A stretch of DNA of 64,000 bases. Origin: Noviherbaspirillum humi. GTDB lineage: Bacteria; Pseudomonadota; Gammaproteobacteria; Burkholderiales; Burkholderiaceae_D. Positions 8,329 through 20,261 of this stretch are shown here, in pieces. The notes beneath the pieces are model-generated. The model was not told where the DNA came from. It worked only from the letters and a program-made list of their open reading frames with translations, and made no database searches. The stretch's first letter is position 1, and each line of letters opens with the position of its first letter. Location: positions 248,001-312,000 of the forward strand of contig NZ_FZOT01000001.1 of NCBI RefSeq assembly GCF_900188095.1, written 5' to 3'. Position numbers and translations under genes: made by a program.

Positions 8329-9714
8329 TTACTTACCGATGCAAAACCGGCTGAAGATCACCCCCAGCAGATCATCCGAGGTGAACTCCCCGGTGATGCT
8401 GTTCAGCCGTTCCTGCGCCAGGCGCAGTTCCTCCGCCAGCAGGTCGAGCGCCTGGTCGTTGGTCTGGCCATTGTCGGCGTTGGCGAACTCGTCCGCCATC
8501 TCGAGGTGATTGGCGGCGGCCTTCAGCGCCAGCAGGTGGCGCTCGCGCGCCAGGAAGCGCGATTCGCCGGTCTGCTGCCAGCCGGCCACCCGCAGCAGCT
8601 CCGTGCGCAGCAGCTCCATGCCGGTGCCCTCGGCGGCGGACAGGTAGATGTGCGTGCCGTCGCTGCTGCGATCGAGCGCCGGCTTGTGGCCGGACAGGTC
8701 GATCTTGTTCCAGATGCGCAGCACCGGCACGTTGGCCGGCAATCTTTCCACGATGTCCTCGTCGGCCCGGGTCGGGCCGCGGCTGGCGTCGAGCAGATGC
8801 AGGATGACGTCGGCCTTGCTCACTTCGCCCCAGGTGCGTTCGATGCCGATGCGCTCCACCTCGTCGCCCGCATGGCGGATGCCGGCGGTGTCGATGATGT
8901 TGAGCGGAATGCCTTCCATCTGAATGGTTTCGGTTACCTTGTCGCGGGTGGTGCCGGCGATCGGCGTGACGATGGCGACGTCGGACCCGGCCAGCGCATT
9001 CAGCAATGACGACTTGCCGACGTTCGGCTGCCCCGCCAGCACCACGTTCAGGCCTTCGCGCAGCAGCGCGCCCTGAGCTGCCTGGCCGAAGATTTCCGCC
9101 AGCTTTTCCCGGATGCGCTTGAGCTGGCCGCGCGCGTCGGACTTCTCCAGGAAGTCGATCTCCTCCTCCGGGAAATCCAGGGTCGCTTCCACCAGCATGC
9201 GCAGGTGCACCACTTGCTCCACCAGGTCGTGGATGGTTTTCGAAAACACGCCGGACAGCGATTGCGAGGCCGATTTGGCCGCCGCCTCGGTGGAGGCTTC
9301 GATGAGGTCGGCCACCGCCTCGGCCTGGGCCAGGTCGAGCTTGTCGTTCAAAAAGGCGCGGTGGGTGAACTCGCCCGGCTGCGCCAGGCGCAGGCCGATC
9401 TCCTGTCCCGCCTCGATGCAGCGTGCCAGCAGCATCTGCATCACCACCGGGCCGCCGTGGCCCTGCAGCTCCAATACATCCTCGCCGGTATAGGAATGCG
9501 GCGCCTTGAAGTAGATCGCCAGGCCCTGGTCGATCGCGCTGCCGTCGGCGTTCAGGAACGGCAGGTAGGTGGCGTAGCGCGGCTTGAGTTCGCGCGTGCC
9601 GCACAGCGCCTGCATCACGGGGTCGAGGTGCTTGCCGGAGAGGCGCACCACGCCGATGCCGCCGCGGCCGGGCGCGGTGGCGATGGCGGCGATGGGAGAA
9701 GAGTCGTAGTTCAT
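8329..9714 (-). CDS. mnmE: tRNA uridine-5-carboxymethylaminomethyl(34) synthesis GTPase MnmE
   Basis: A 461-residue GTPase that, with MnmG, modifies the wobble uridine U34 of certain tRNAs. The N-terminal folate-binding domain begins [20 protein letters not shown]. The G domain shows [14 protein letters not shown] (G1), DTAGIR (G3) and NKIDL (G4). The C-terminus FCIGK carries the catalytic Cys. The ATG at 9714 matches the normal family N-terminus; a longer start at 9747 would reach into the yidC terminator and is less likely. It belongs to the leftward arm of the replication-origin block, downstream of yidC. Confidence 0.97.
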   Translation of the reverse strand: MNYDSSPIAAIATAPGRGGIGVVRLSGKHLDPVMQALCGTRELKPRYATYLPFLNADGSAIDQGLAIYFKAPHSYTGEDVLELQGHGGPVVMQMLLARCIEAGQEIGLRLAQPGEFTHRAFLNDKLDLAQAEAVADLIEASTEAAAKSASQSLSGVFSKTIHDLVEQVVHLRMLVEATLDFPEEEIDFLEKSDARGQLKRIREKLAEIFGQAAQGALLREGLNVVLAGQPNVGKSSLLNALAGSDVAIVTPIAGTTRDKVTETIQMEGIPLNIIDTAGIRHAGDEVERIGIERTWGEVSKADVILHLLDASRGPTRADEDIVERLPANVPVLRIWNKIDLSGHKPALDRSSDGTHIYLSAAEGTGMELLRTELLRVAGWQQTGESRFLARERHLLALKAAANHLEMADEFANADNGQTNDQALDLLAEELRLAQERLNSITGEFTSDDLLGVIFSRFCIGK

Positions 9715-9752
9715 GAGCGGAATTCTAGCGCCGATGTTCTCGGCCATGAATG

Positions 9753-9780
9753 AAAAAAGCCCGTGACCTTGGCCACGGGC
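9753..9780 (-). terminator. rho-independent terminator of the rpmH-rnpA-yidD-yidC block
   Basis: On the minus strand GCCCGTG and CACGGGC pair (9774-9780 with 9759-9765) and six T follow (9753-9758). It lies 23 bp after the yidC stop, so mnmE probably has its own promoter. Confidence 0.85.
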
Positions 9781-9802
9781 TCTTGCTGCGTAAGAGATAT
9801 CG

Positions 9803-11485
9803 TCAGGCCGGCTGGGCGGTCTGGATCTTGCGGGTGATGACCCATTGCTGGGCGATCGACAACAGGTTGTTCACCACCCAGTACAGCACGAGGCCGGCCG
9901 GGAAGAAGAAGAACATGACCGAGAACACGATCGGCATCACCATCATCACCTTCGCCTGCACCGGGTCCGGCGGGGTCGGGTTGAGCTTGGTCTGCACGAA
10001 CATCGACACCGCCATCAGCACCGGCAGGATGTAGAACGGGTCCGGGGCGGTGAGGTCATGGATCCAGCCCAGCCACGGCGCGCCGCGCATCTCGACCGAG
10101 GCCAGCAGCACCCAGTACAGGGCGATGAAGACCGGGATCTGCACCGCGATCGGCAGGCAGCCGCCGAGCGGGTTGATCTTCTCGGTGCGGTACAGCTCCA
10201 TCATGGCCTGGTTCATCTTCTGCGGATCGGATTTGAAGCGCTCGCGGATGGATTGCATCTTCGGCGTCACCGTCTTCATCTTGGCCATGCTGCGATAGCT
10301 CGCCGCCGACAGCGGGAAGAAGGCCAGCTTGATCAGGATGGTCAGCACGATGATGGTCCAGCCCCAGTTGCCGAGCACCGCGTAGATGTGCTCCATCAGC
10401 CAGAAGATCGGCTTGGCGATGATGGTCAGCCAGCCGTAGTCCTTCACCAGTTCCAGGCCGGGAGCGACCTTTTCCAGGGTCTCGGCGACCTGCGGGCCGG
10501 AATACAGCTTGGCGTCGACGCTGGCGGTGGCGCCCGGGGCGACGGCGGCCAGGGGCAGAATGTCGCCGATGGCGTACAGGTTCTCGTCCAGCTTCTTGAT
10601 GTAGGTTTCGCGCTTCATCTTCTCGGGCGGCACCAGCGCCGAGACGAAGTAGTGCTGCACCAGCGCGATCCAGCCGTCGTCGGCGGTGCTGGTGGCCTTG
10701 ACCTTGCCTTTGTCGATGTCGGAGAAGTCGATCTTGTGGAACTTGTCGGCGTCGGTATAGGTGGCCGGGCCGGTGAAGGTGCTGTAGAAGCGCGATTCGC
10801 CGGCCGGCTTGCTGCCGTCGCGCACCAGCTGCATGTAGAGCGAGGGCGAGACCGGCGCGCCGCTGCCGTTGACGACGTCATGGCGCAGGCCGATGGTGTA
10901 GTCGCCGCGGTGGAAGGTATAGGTCTTCACCAGCTTGACGCCGTTCTGCTCCGCTTCCAGCACCAGCTGCAGCTCGTTGCCGGCGCCGAGGGCGCGCTCG
11001 CCCGGACGGGCGGCGAAGGCCGTCTTGTGGTTGGGGAAGGCGCCGCCGATCAGGCCGGTCTGGCCGAGATAGGTGTGGGTCGGCGTGGACTCGAACAGCA
11101 CCATGTTCTTGGTCGGATCGACCGGGTCCTTGTGCTTCAGCAGTTCCAGGCGCTTCAGGTCGCCGCCGAGGGTGTCGATGTCGGCCTTGAACACATCGGT
11201 GGTGATGGTCACGCGCTGTCCCTGGGCAGCGGCGGGCGCGGCGTTCGGCACGGCGCCCGGTGCCGGCGCGGTGGCGGCGCTGGTCGCGCTGGCCTGCGGC
11301 ACGTCCGACTTGGCGCTGCCGGCCTGATTGGCGTCGGCGGGCGCAGCGCCGCCGGCCGGCTTGGCGGTCTGGGTGGCATTCGGGAAGAACATCGACGGCT
11401 TGCCGTTGTAGCGCATCCAGTTGTCCCAGAGGATGAGCAGGGACAACGAGAACACAACCCAGAGGACGGTACGTTGGATTTGCAT
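9803..11485 (-). CDS. yidC: membrane protein insertase YidC
   Basis: A 560-residue inner-membrane insertase of the YidC/Oxa1/Alb3 family, Gram-negative long form. It has an N-terminal anchor ([20 protein letters not shown]), an Ala/Pro-rich linker, a large periplasmic beta-sandwich domain (about residues 85-340), and five C-terminal membrane helices. The hydrophilic-groove Arg lies in the segment starting [16 protein letters not shown], and [15 protein letters not shown] is the conserved last helix. It inserts and folds membrane proteins alone or with SecYEG. It is preceded by yidD, rnpA and rpmH in the same orientation, the canonical order. Confidence 0.98.
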   Translation of the reverse strand: MQIQRTVLWVVFSLSLLILWDNWMRYNGKPSMFFPNATQTAKPAGGAAPADANQAGSAKSDVPQASATSAATAPAPGAVPNAAPAAAQGQRVTITTDVFKADIDTLGGDLKRLELLKHKDPVDPTKNMVLFESTPTHTYLGQTGLIGGAFPNHKTAFAARPGERALGAGNELQLVLEAEQNGVKLVKTYTFHRGDYTIGLRHDVVNGSGAPVSPSLYMQLVRDGSKPAGESRFYSTFTGPATYTDADKFHKIDFSDIDKGKVKATSTADDGWIALVQHYFVSALVPPEKMKRETYIKKLDENLYAIGDILPLAAVAPGATASVDAKLYSGPQVAETLEKVAPGLELVKDYGWLTIIAKPIFWLMEHIYAVLGNWGWTIIVLTILIKLAFFPLSAASYRSMAKMKTVTPKMQSIRERFKSDPQKMNQAMMELYRTEKINPLGGCLPIAVQIPVFIALYWVLLASVEMRGAPWLGWIHDLTAPDPFYILPVLMAVSMFVQTKLNPTPPDPVQAKVMMVMPIVFSVMFFFFPAGLVLYWVVNNLLSIAQQWVITRKIQTAQPA

Positions 11486-11509
11486 AAGTGTGTTTGAAGG
11501 AACAGGAAT

Positions 11510-11764
11510 TCAGGAATGGCCGCAGCCGCGGCAAGGCTGGCCCGCGGCGGCTTTCGGCGGCACCGGATCGTAACCGCCCGGATGCCAGGGATGGCAATTG
11601 CACAGCCGCCGGCCCGCCAGCAGCATGCCCCGGCCGGCGCCATGCTCGGCGATGGCCTGCATGGCGTAGCTGGAGCAGCTGGGATGAAAGCGGCAGCGGC
11701 TGCCGAGGAACGGGCTGATGCCCAGCTGGTAGCCGCGCAGCAGGAGCAGCAGCAGCCGGCTCAC
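11510..11764 (-). CDS. yidD: membrane protein insertion efficiency factor YidD
   Basis: An 84-residue protein with the YidD hallmarks: an amphipathic N-terminal segment ([12 protein letters not shown]), then [19 protein letters not shown] and [13 protein letters not shown] with the conserved Cys and His residues. It aids YidC-dependent insertion at the inner face of the membrane. Its start overlaps the rnpA stop by 4 bp, and yidC follows after 24 bp, so the genes are translationally coupled. Confidence 0.96.
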   Translation of the reverse strand: MSRLLLLLLRGYQLGISPFLGSRCRFHPSCSSYAMQAIAEHGAGRGMLLAGRRLCNCHPWHPGGYDPVPPKAAAGQPCRGCGHS

Positions 11765-12150
11765 GTCGCGCTCCCGGCGTCGTCCGCTTCCCGGCGCGAG
11801 GCCGAGGCCAGCAGCCGCTGCAGTTCGGCCCGCAGCTCCGCCTTCAGCCGGCCGGTCGTGGCCGGGTCCTGCCGGGTGTTGACCGGCTTGGACAGGCGGA
11901 CGATGCAGTCGAGCGCAGGCAGCGCGCTTTGCCGGAACAATTCGCGGGTGATGCGCTTGATGGTATTGCGGGTGACGGCGCGCGGCGCGAAGCGCTTGGC
12001 GGCCACCACGCCGAGCCGGGCGTGGGGAAGCTGGGTGCGGCGGGTGTAGAGCACGAAGTGCGCGGTCCGGTAGGCGGGCCGCAAACGAAAAACGGATGAG
12101 AACTCATCCGTTTTTACGATGCGACGATCGCGCGAGAAATCTCCGGTCAC
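11761..12150 (-). CDS. rnpA: ribonuclease P protein component
   Basis: A 129-residue basic protein, the protein subunit of RNase P, which with the M1 RNA removes 5' leaders from tRNA precursors. The RNR-type motif is present as [20 protein letters not shown], and [19 protein letters not shown] is the usual N-terminal strand region. The gene sits 27 bp after rpmH and overlaps yidD by 4 bp, the standard bacterial origin arrangement. Confidence 0.96.
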   Translation of the reverse strand: MTGDFSRDRRIVKTDEFSSVFRLRPAYRTAHFVLYTRRTQLPHARLGVVAAKRFAPRAVTRNTIKRITRELFRQSALPALDCIVRLSKPVNTRQDPATTGRLKAELRAELQRLLASASRREADDAGSAT

Positions 12151-12177
12151 GCCAGCAGTGTCAGGCTTGGTCTGAAC

Positions 12178-12312
12178 TTAGACGGCCAGGCGCTTGCGGC
12201 CCTTGGCGCGGCGGGCGTTCAGGATGGCGCGGCCGCTGCGGGTAGCCATGCGGGCACGGAAGCCGTGGGTGCGCTTGCGACGGACGACGGAAGGTTGGTA
12301 GGTACGTTTCAT
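12178..12312 (-). CDS. rpmH: 50S ribosomal protein L34
   Basis: A 44-residue ORF starting [18 protein letters not shown] and ending RKRLAV, which is full-length L34. The protein is almost all Lys/Arg and binds 23S rRNA. It is the first gene of the leftward rpmH-rnpA-yidD-yidC transcript, divergent from dnaA. Confidence 0.98.
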   Translation of the reverse strand: MKRTYQPSVVRRKRTHGFRARMATRSGRAILNARRAKGRKRLAV

Positions 12313-12642
12313 TGTTAATCTCGCTAATCGGCAAAGAGTCGGAAAATTCGTTTCCGCGGCTCGGCATTGTCAAAACATCCGCAGAGCAACACGGTATTTG
12401 GTGAACCCTGAATTAGACTCTACTTTCTGCTTCTCTGTCAATCACTTACCACTTCCTGGACATTCAAGCAAGAAGCGCGGCTTTTTGGCGAAAACCGCCC
12501 GGCCTGTGGATAACTTTGCCCGTCAGGAGTAGAATGGAGGTAATTGTGTGGCTCGCTCCTGTTCAATAAATGACCACATCAAAGTCACCGAGCGAGCCTG
12601 TCCGGCGGCCGGTGCAACGGATACCAGGGAGCGTCCGACGCA
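12313..12642. other. rpmH-dnaA intergenic region, likely oriC
   Basis: A 330-bp gap between divergent rpmH and dnaA, less GC-rich than its surroundings in the stretch around 12400-12500. It holds one perfect DnaA box at 12505-12513 and must also carry the promoters for rpmH and dnaA. In many Burkholderiales the chromosomal origin lies here. Only one perfect box was found by eye, so other boxes must be degenerate or lie in the dnaA-dnaN gap. Confidence 0.6.
12505..12513 (-). promoter_or_regulatory. DnaA box
   Basis: TGTGGATAA is the exact complement of the consensus TTATCCACA. It lies 130 bp upstream of the dnaA start. Confidence 0.8.
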
Positions 12643-14091
12643 ATGGAATCCAAAGAAAGAAAAGTCGTTTCCCACACCCCATTACAAGACGGTTTCATGG
12701 AGAATTTCTGGCAAAGCTGCTCGGCTACCCTTGAGCAGGAATTGACGCCGCAGCAGTTCAGCGCCTGGATCAAGCCGCTGGTGCCCCTCGATTACGAGGA
12801 TGGCCGCCTGCGGATCGCCGCGCCGAACCGGTTCAAACTGGACTGGGTCAAGACCCAGTTCGCCAGCCGCATCACCTCTCTCGCCGCCCAGTACTGGGAA
12901 GCGCCGGTGGACGTGCAGTTCGTGCTCGACCCGCGCGCCGGCGGCCTGCGCAAGCCGGCACCCTCCGCGCCCAGCGCCATGCCGCTCGGCCCGCGCGGCG
13001 GCCAGATGAATGCCGAGCCGGCCGCCATGCCGGAAGCGCCGCCTCCGCCCGTGGCAGACAACCGCCGCGAGCAGAGCCGCATCAACGAGGCGCTCACTTT
13101 CGACAGCTTCGTCACCGGCAAGGCCAACCAGCTGGCCCGCGCCGCCGCCATTCAGGTCGCCAACAATCCGGGCGTGTCCTACAACCCGCTGTTCCTGTAC
13201 GGCGGCGTCGGCCTCGGCAAGACCCACCTGATCCATGCCATCGGCAACCAGGTGATGGCCGACAATCCCAGTGTCCGGATCCGCTACATCCACGCAGAAC
13301 AGTATGTTCGCGACGTAGTGACCGCTTACCAGCGCAAGGGCTTCGACGACTTCAAGCGCTACTACCATTCGCTCGACCTGCTGCTGATCGACGATATCCA
13401 GTTCTTCGCCGGCAAGAACCGCACGCAGGAAGAGTTCTTCTATGCGTTCGAAGCGCTGATCGCCGCCAAGAAGCAGATCATCATCACCAGCGATACCTAT
13501 CCGAAGGAAATTACCGGCATGGATGACCGGCTGATTTCCCGCTTCGACTCCGGCCTCACGGTAGCGGTCGAGCCGCCGGAGCTGGAAATGCGGGTGGCGA
13601 TCCTGCTGAAGAAGGCGGCGCAGGAAAGCGTCACGCTGTCCGACGACGTTGCCTTTTTCGTCGCCAAGCACCTGCGCTCCAACGTGCGCGAGCTGGAAGG
13701 CGCGCTGCGCAAGATCCTGGCCTACTCCCGTTTCCACGGCAAGGACATCACCATCGACGTGGTGAAGGAAGCGCTGAAGGACCTGCTTTCCGTGCAAAAC
13801 CGGCAGATCTCGGTGGAGAACATCCAGAAGACGGTGGCCGACTTCTTCAACATCAAGGTCGCCGACATGTATTCGAAGAAGCGCCCGGCCAATATCGCCC
13901 GGCCGCGCCAGATCGCGATGTACCTGGCCAAGGAATTGACGCAGAAGAGCCTGCCGGAAATCGGCGAACTCTTCGGCGGCCGCGACCACACCACCGTGCT
14001 GCATGCGGTGCGCAAGATCGCCGCCGACCGCAGCAAGAATCCGGAAATCAACCACGAGCTGCATGTGCTGGAGCAGACGCTGAAAGGCTAG
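12643..14091 (+). CDS. dnaA: chromosomal replication initiator protein DnaA
   Basis: A 482-residue initiator ATPase. Domain I begins [20 protein letters not shown], domain II is a Pro-rich linker (about residues 105-150), domain III has Walker [10 protein letters not shown] and Walker [10 protein letters not shown], and domain IV ends with the DnaA-box-binding signature [15 protein letters not shown]. It melts the origin and loads DnaB. ATG 12643 gives an 18-residue extension over ATG 12697 (MENFWQ), which matches the usual family start; neither has a strong ribosome-binding site. It heads the rightward dnaA-dnaN-gyrB series. Confidence 0.97.
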   Translation: MESKERKVVSHTPLQDGFMENFWQSCSATLEQELTPQQFSAWIKPLVPLDYEDGRLRIAAPNRFKLDWVKTQFASRITSLAAQYWEAPVDVQFVLDPRAGGLRKPAPSAPSAMPLGPRGGQMNAEPAAMPEAPPPPVADNRREQSRINEALTFDSFVTGKANQLARAAAIQVANNPGVSYNPLFLYGGVGLGKTHLIHAIGNQVMADNPSVRIRYIHAEQYVRDVVTAYQRKGFDDFKRYYHSLDLLLIDDIQFFAGKNRTQEEFFYAFEALIAAKKQIIITSDTYPKEITGMDDRLISRFDSGLTVAVEPPELEMRVAILLKKAAQESVTLSDDVAFFVAKHLRSNVRELEGALRKILAYSRFHGKDITIDVVKEALKDLLSVQNRQISVENIQKTVADFFNIKVADMYSKKRPANIARPRQIAMYLAKELTQKSLPEIGELFGGRDHTTVLHAVRKIAADRSKNPEINHELHVLEQTLKG

Positions 14092-14315
14092 CCCGCCTGC
14101 CTAGCGGCTTGTGGATAAGTTTTTGGCAAGCAGTAAAGATGCAATGAAGAAGCGGTAAGGCGGAAGGAATCGCAGTCTGCCCGCGTTGTTTTTTCGCTTG
14201 AATTGAGCAAGTTTTTTTCTGTCAGAATGGAAACGGTTTTGCCGGCATTCAGGGAGTGGAAGCAGTACGCCGGCTACGCCAAAAAGGTCTCAACTATTAC
14301 TAGAAGGATCAAAGC
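14092..14315. other. dnaA-dnaN intergenic region with DnaA box
   Basis: A 224-bp gap with a perfect DnaA box (TGTGGATAA, 14110-14118) directly followed by a T run, and an AT-rich stretch with T tracts at about 14187-14222. This could be a second origin sub-region or an autoregulatory site for dnaN. AGAAGGATC just before 14316 serves as the dnaN ribosome-binding site. Confidence 0.55.
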
Positions 14316-15422
14316 ATGCAATTGGTTAAATCCCCCAGGGACGCCCTGCTACGCCCACTGCAGATCGTGAGCGGTATTGTCGAGCGTCGGCACACGCTGC
14401 CGATTCTGGCCAATATCCTCATCCGCAAGGAAGGCGAGAAGGTGTCTTTCCTGTCGACCGATATCGAAGTGCAGATCACGACCCATGCCGACGTCGGCAC
14501 TGCCGGCGAATCAGTGGCCACCACCGTCGCCGCGCGCAAGCTGCTCGACATCCTGCGCGCCCTGCCGGATTTCGGCGACGTCACCCTGTCGCTGGCCAAC
14601 AAGCGCATGACGGTCCAGTCGGGCAAGTCGCGCTTCGCCCTGCAGACGCTGGCGGCGGAAGAATTCCCGACCGTGGCCCAGGCCGAGCACTTCAACGCCA
14701 GCGTGACGCTGCCGCAGAAAATGCTCAAGCACCTGTTCAACATGGTCCACTTCTCCATGGCCCAGCAGGACATCCGCTATTACCTCAACGGCCTGCTGCT
14801 GGTGGTGGACGGCAAGAACGTGATCGCGGTCGCCACCGACGGCCACCGCCTCGCCTTCTGCCAGGTGCAGACCGAGGAAGAATTCCCGCGCCAGGAAGTG
14901 ATCATCCCACGCAAGACCATCCTCGAACTGCAGCGCCTGCTGGACGACGCCGACGAGCCGGTGCGCCTGGACATCGCCAACAACCAGGTGAAGCTGACCT
15001 TCGCCGACATCGAGCTGATCTCCAAGCTGGTGGAAGGCAAGTTCCCGGATTACACCCGCGTGATCCCGAAGGGCTACAAGAACAACTTCACCATCGACCG
15101 CGAGCAGCTGCTGCGCTCCCTGCAGCGCGCCGCCATCATGACCAGCGACAAGTTCAAGGGCGTGCGTTGCATCATCAGTCCGGGCAGCCTGAAGATCAGC
15201 TCCACCAACGCCGACCAGGAAGAGGCGGTGGAAGAGATCGAGCTCGACTACGGCGGCGACAGCATCGACATCGGCTTCAACGTCGGCTACCTGCTGGACG
15301 TGCTCAACAACCTCAAGTGCGAGAGCGTCAACATCGCCCTGGGCGACGCCAATTCATCGGCGCTGATCACGGTTCCCGAGAACCCCGACTTCAAGTATGT
15401 CGTCATGCCGATGCGGATCTGA
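14316..15422 (+). CDS. dnaN: DNA polymerase III subunit beta (sliding clamp)
   Basis: A 368-residue beta clamp, the usual length. It begins MQLVKSPRDALLRPLQIVSG, contains RHTLPILANILI typical of domain 1, ATDGHRLAF in domain 2, and ends with the conserved YVVMPMRI. The homodimer encircles DNA and tethers polymerase III and many repair proteins. It lies 224 bp after dnaA. Confidence 0.98.
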   Translation: MQLVKSPRDALLRPLQIVSGIVERRHTLPILANILIRKEGEKVSFLSTDIEVQITTHADVGTAGESVATTVAARKLLDILRALPDFGDVTLSLANKRMTVQSGKSRFALQTLAAEEFPTVAQAEHFNASVTLPQKMLKHLFNMVHFSMAQQDIRYYLNGLLLVVDGKNVIAVATDGHRLAFCQVQTEEEFPRQEVIIPRKTILELQRLLDDADEPVRLDIANNQVKLTFADIELISKLVEGKFPDYTRVIPKGYKNNFTIDREQLLRSLQRAAIMTSDKFKGVRCIISPGSLKISSTNADQEEAVEEIELDYGGDSIDIGFNVGYLLDVLNNLKCESVNIALGDANSSALITVPENPDFKYVVMPMRI

Positions 15423-15442
15423 TCGACACAGCAGCAAGGATG

Positions 15443-15466
15443 GGCGCGCCGCGGGAGCGCGCCTTT
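15443..15466 (+). terminator. possible weak terminator after dnaN
   Basis: GGCGCGC (15443-15449) pairs with GCGCGCC (15457-15463) around a 7-nt loop, followed by only three T. It lies 20 bp after the dnaN stop; partial termination or attenuation before gyrB is possible. The rest of the 211-bp gap shows nothing clear. Confidence 0.45.
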
Positions 15467-15612
15467 CCGTCATGTTGAATTCATTGACAGGCATGCAGAT
15501 CGGCATGCCGGGCTTTGACTGCGGCGGCGGCTTCGCCACGCATCCCTGGGCGAACGGGTTCGCCGGCAGCCGGATGCGCCGCATCGAAAAGCATTTCGTT
15601 CTTTAGTTGTAA

Positions 15613-18132
<2,520 letters not shown>

Positions 18133-18160
18133 TTTTCCATCCGCTTCAAGCGTACGCAGA

Positions 18161-18189
18161 AACAGGACTCGCAAGAGTCCTGTTTTTTT
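18161..18189 (+). terminator. rho-independent terminator of gyrB
   Basis: A perfect 10-bp stem (AACAGGACTC with GAGTCCTGTT, GCAA loop) runs into a seven-T tract, 29 bp after the gyrB stop. Confidence 0.93.
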
Positions 18190-18307
18190 ACGCCCGATGG
18201 AATCGGCGTGGCTTTGTCTGCGATGCACGGGCCGATGCGAGCAGGGCCGGATGCATGCCGAGCCTCGTCGCGCCGCGGACGCCTGAACCCGAAAACGCGG
18301 CAGCCCC

Positions 18308-18703
18308 TCAGGAGCCGATGCCCTCGTCCGCGCCGCTCCTGCCGGCATCGCCCGGCGCGTTGTACTTGCGCGCGCTCCCGCGCGCCTGGGCCACCGGATA
18401 CTTCAGCGCGTTCTTCCCGATCTTGCGCCGCGCTGCTTCGGCCAGATCGATCCCGGCCTCGTTGGCCACCAGTAGCAGATAGAGCAGCACGTCGGCGCAT
18501 TCATCGCCAAGCGCTTCCATGAAACCCGCATCGGCCTTCAGCGCCTGCAGCTGATCCTCCGGCTTCCATTGCGTCAGTTCAAGCAGTTCGCCGGCTTCCA
18601 GGTTGAGCGAAATGATGAGGTCCTTCAAGGTATGGAACTGCTTCCAGTCGCGCTCATCGCGAAAGCGCAGCAGGTCGGCGGTGAGAGACTGGAGATCGGT
18701 CAT
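18308..18703 (-). CDS. MazG-like nucleotide pyrophosphohydrolase
   Basis: A 131-residue protein of the all-alpha NTP pyrophosphatase superfamily (MazG-like/dCTPase RS21-C6 type). The metal-binding motifs are NLEAGELLELTQW and DECADVLLYLLLVAN, followed by RRKIGKNALKYP. Relatives hydrolyse non-canonical or surplus dNTPs to monophosphates. The Met at 18703 (MTDLQSL) matches the usual start; the frame stays open further upstream without family-like sequence. It converges on gyrB. Confidence 0.85.
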   Translation of the reverse strand: MTDLQSLTADLLRFRDERDWKQFHTLKDLIISLNLEAGELLELTQWKPEDQLQALKADAGFMEALGDECADVLLYLLLVANEAGIDLAEAARRKIGKNALKYPVAQARGSARKYNAPGDAGRSGADEGIGS

Positions 18704-19034
18704 GGCATCGGTGTTGGAAGCGGTGGGGGGAAGCTGCAGAGGCGGCAAGGCTGAGGCCGCTCCGGCGCGCATTCTCGCATGAGCCTGAGCAAGCAATCCA
18801 AAAGTCTCGGTCGCCTCATGAAGGTTGTTAGGATTTTCCGCACCCAACCTCTTGTTTTCTTCGCTTTTTACAGGAGGATGCCCCACGTAGGATAGGCTCG
18901 TTGCAAAAGCGGCGGATCCGGCGCCAAACGGCCGGCGTACCCTGCCCAAGCGACGCGCCCGACGGCATGAGGACCTGATCTCCCGTCAGGCGCCTGGCCG
19001 GCTTGCCGGCAAGTCCTGTTCAACTGGAGGAAAT
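18704..19034. other. divergent intergenic region, nothing recognised
   Basis: About 330 bp between the MazG-like gene and the Tim44-like gene. It should hold both promoters, but no strong consensus boxes were found. CTGGAGG at 19024-19030 is the ribosome-binding site for the next gene. Confidence 0.4.
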
Positions 19035-19970
19035 GTGAAGAAATTCTTAGGCGGTTTGATGGTCGCGGTGAGTGCCCTGTCCATGGTCGTCACCGATGCG
19101 CAAGCCAAGCGCCTGGGCGGCGGCTCGTCGTCGGGCAAGCAGTCGCAAAGCGTGGCGCGCCAGGCCCAGTCGCCTGCGGCCAGCCAGGCGGCGCCCGCCG
19201 CCGCCAAGCCCGCCGCGCCGGCCGCAACGCCTGCGGCCACCCCGCCCAAGCCCGCTAGCCCCTGGAAGGGCATCCTCGGCGGCGCCCTGCTTGGTCTCGG
19301 CCTCGGCGCCCTGCTGTCGCACTTCGGCCTCGGCGGCGCCATGGCCAGCATGATCAGCACCCTGCTGATGGTGGCCCTGCTCGCCTTGGCGGCGATGTTC
19401 ATCTACCGCATGTTCAAGCGCAAAACCGACGCGGGCGCATCGCCTGCTGGCGGCAACTGGCAGCCGGCCTATGCCGGCACCGGAGCGGCCACGCCGGAAA
19501 TCGGCTCGCGCCTGGAACCGGTTCAGCCTGCCGCGTTGAATTCCACCGGCACCACCGCGACGGCGGAAGCGCCGGCCGAACAGGCGCCGTGGGGCGTGCC
19601 GGCGGACTTCGACACCCAGGGCTTCCTGCGCCAGGCCAAAACGTATTTCATCCGCCTGCAAGCGTCGTGGGACAAAGGCAATGTGGACGACCTGCGCGAG
19701 TTCACTACGCCCGAGATGTTCGGCGAACTCCGGCTGCAGCTGCAGGAACGCGGCGTGGCGGGCAACCATACCGACGTGGTTTCGCTGGATGCGCAACTGC
19801 TCGGCATGGAAACCGTGGGCAACGACTATCTCGCCAGCGTCCGCTTCGACGGCATGATCAAGGAAGCGGAAAACGCGGCTGCCGAGCCTTTCGCCGAAGT
19901 CTGGAACCTGGCCAAGCCGGTGAAGGGCAATGGCGGCTGGGTCCTGGCCGGCATCCAGCAGCTGTCCTAA
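19035..19970 (+). CDS. Tim44-like domain membrane protein
   Basis: A 311-residue protein with a GTG start preceded by CTGGAGG. A signal-like N-terminus (KFLGGLMVAVSALSMVVTDA) is followed by an Ala/Pro/Gln-rich stretch, a glycine-rich hydrophobic segment (about residues 76-128) and a C-terminal Tim44-like domain (about 190-311: FLRQAKTYFIRLQASWDKGN, DLREFTTPEMF). This is a widespread Tim44/YtxC-like family in Betaproteobacteria with unknown function; the domain resembles the membrane-associated part of mitochondrial Tim44. No partner gene is adjacent. Confidence 0.85.
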   Translation: MKKFLGGLMVAVSALSMVVTDAQAKRLGGGSSSGKQSQSVARQAQSPAASQAAPAAAKPAAPAATPAATPPKPASPWKGILGGALLGLGLGALLSHFGLGGAMASMISTLLMVALLALAAMFIYRMFKRKTDAGASPAGGNWQPAYAGTGAATPEIGSRLEPVQPAALNSTGTTATAEAPAEQAPWGVPADFDTQGFLRQAKTYFIRLQASWDKGNVDDLREFTTPEMFGELRLQLQERGVAGNHTDVVSLDAQLLGMETVGNDYLASVRFDGMIKEAENAAAEPFAEVWNLAKPVKGNGGWVLAGIQQLS

Positions 19971-20029
19971 ACATGTCCAGGTAACGGACCGTCAACCAGA
20001 TCGGCCGGAAGACTCCCTCCGGCTTTAAC

Positions 20030-20063
20030 AACCGTTCGCAGCAACCTGCGAACGGTTTTTTTT
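20030..20063 (+). terminator. rho-independent terminator of the Tim44-like gene
   Basis: A 12-bp perfect stem (AACCGTTCGCAG with CTGCGAACGGTT, CAAC loop) ends in a run of eight T. It lies 60 bp after the stop codon. Confidence 0.93.
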
Positions 20064-20261
20064 CGTGGATGCCGCGCCGAAGCGCAGCAGGAAAGCCAGT
20101 GCGGGGATGCGACGGTGCGGTTGCCGAATGTGGTTGCCGAATGTCTTCGACGTGCCCGCAGCGGCTCCGCCCCGTCAGGCGCTGATCCACGCTCGCCGGT
20201 CGCCGATACGCTGATCAGCGATCAGCGATCACGGCGAGACGCGGAGCTTCCGGCCGATCGC

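Noticed and set aside
20200-20240. CTGATCAGCGATCAGCGATCA-like repeated short motif near the end of pcl
   Set aside because: Only two or three imperfect short units; no evidence of a regulatory or mobile role.
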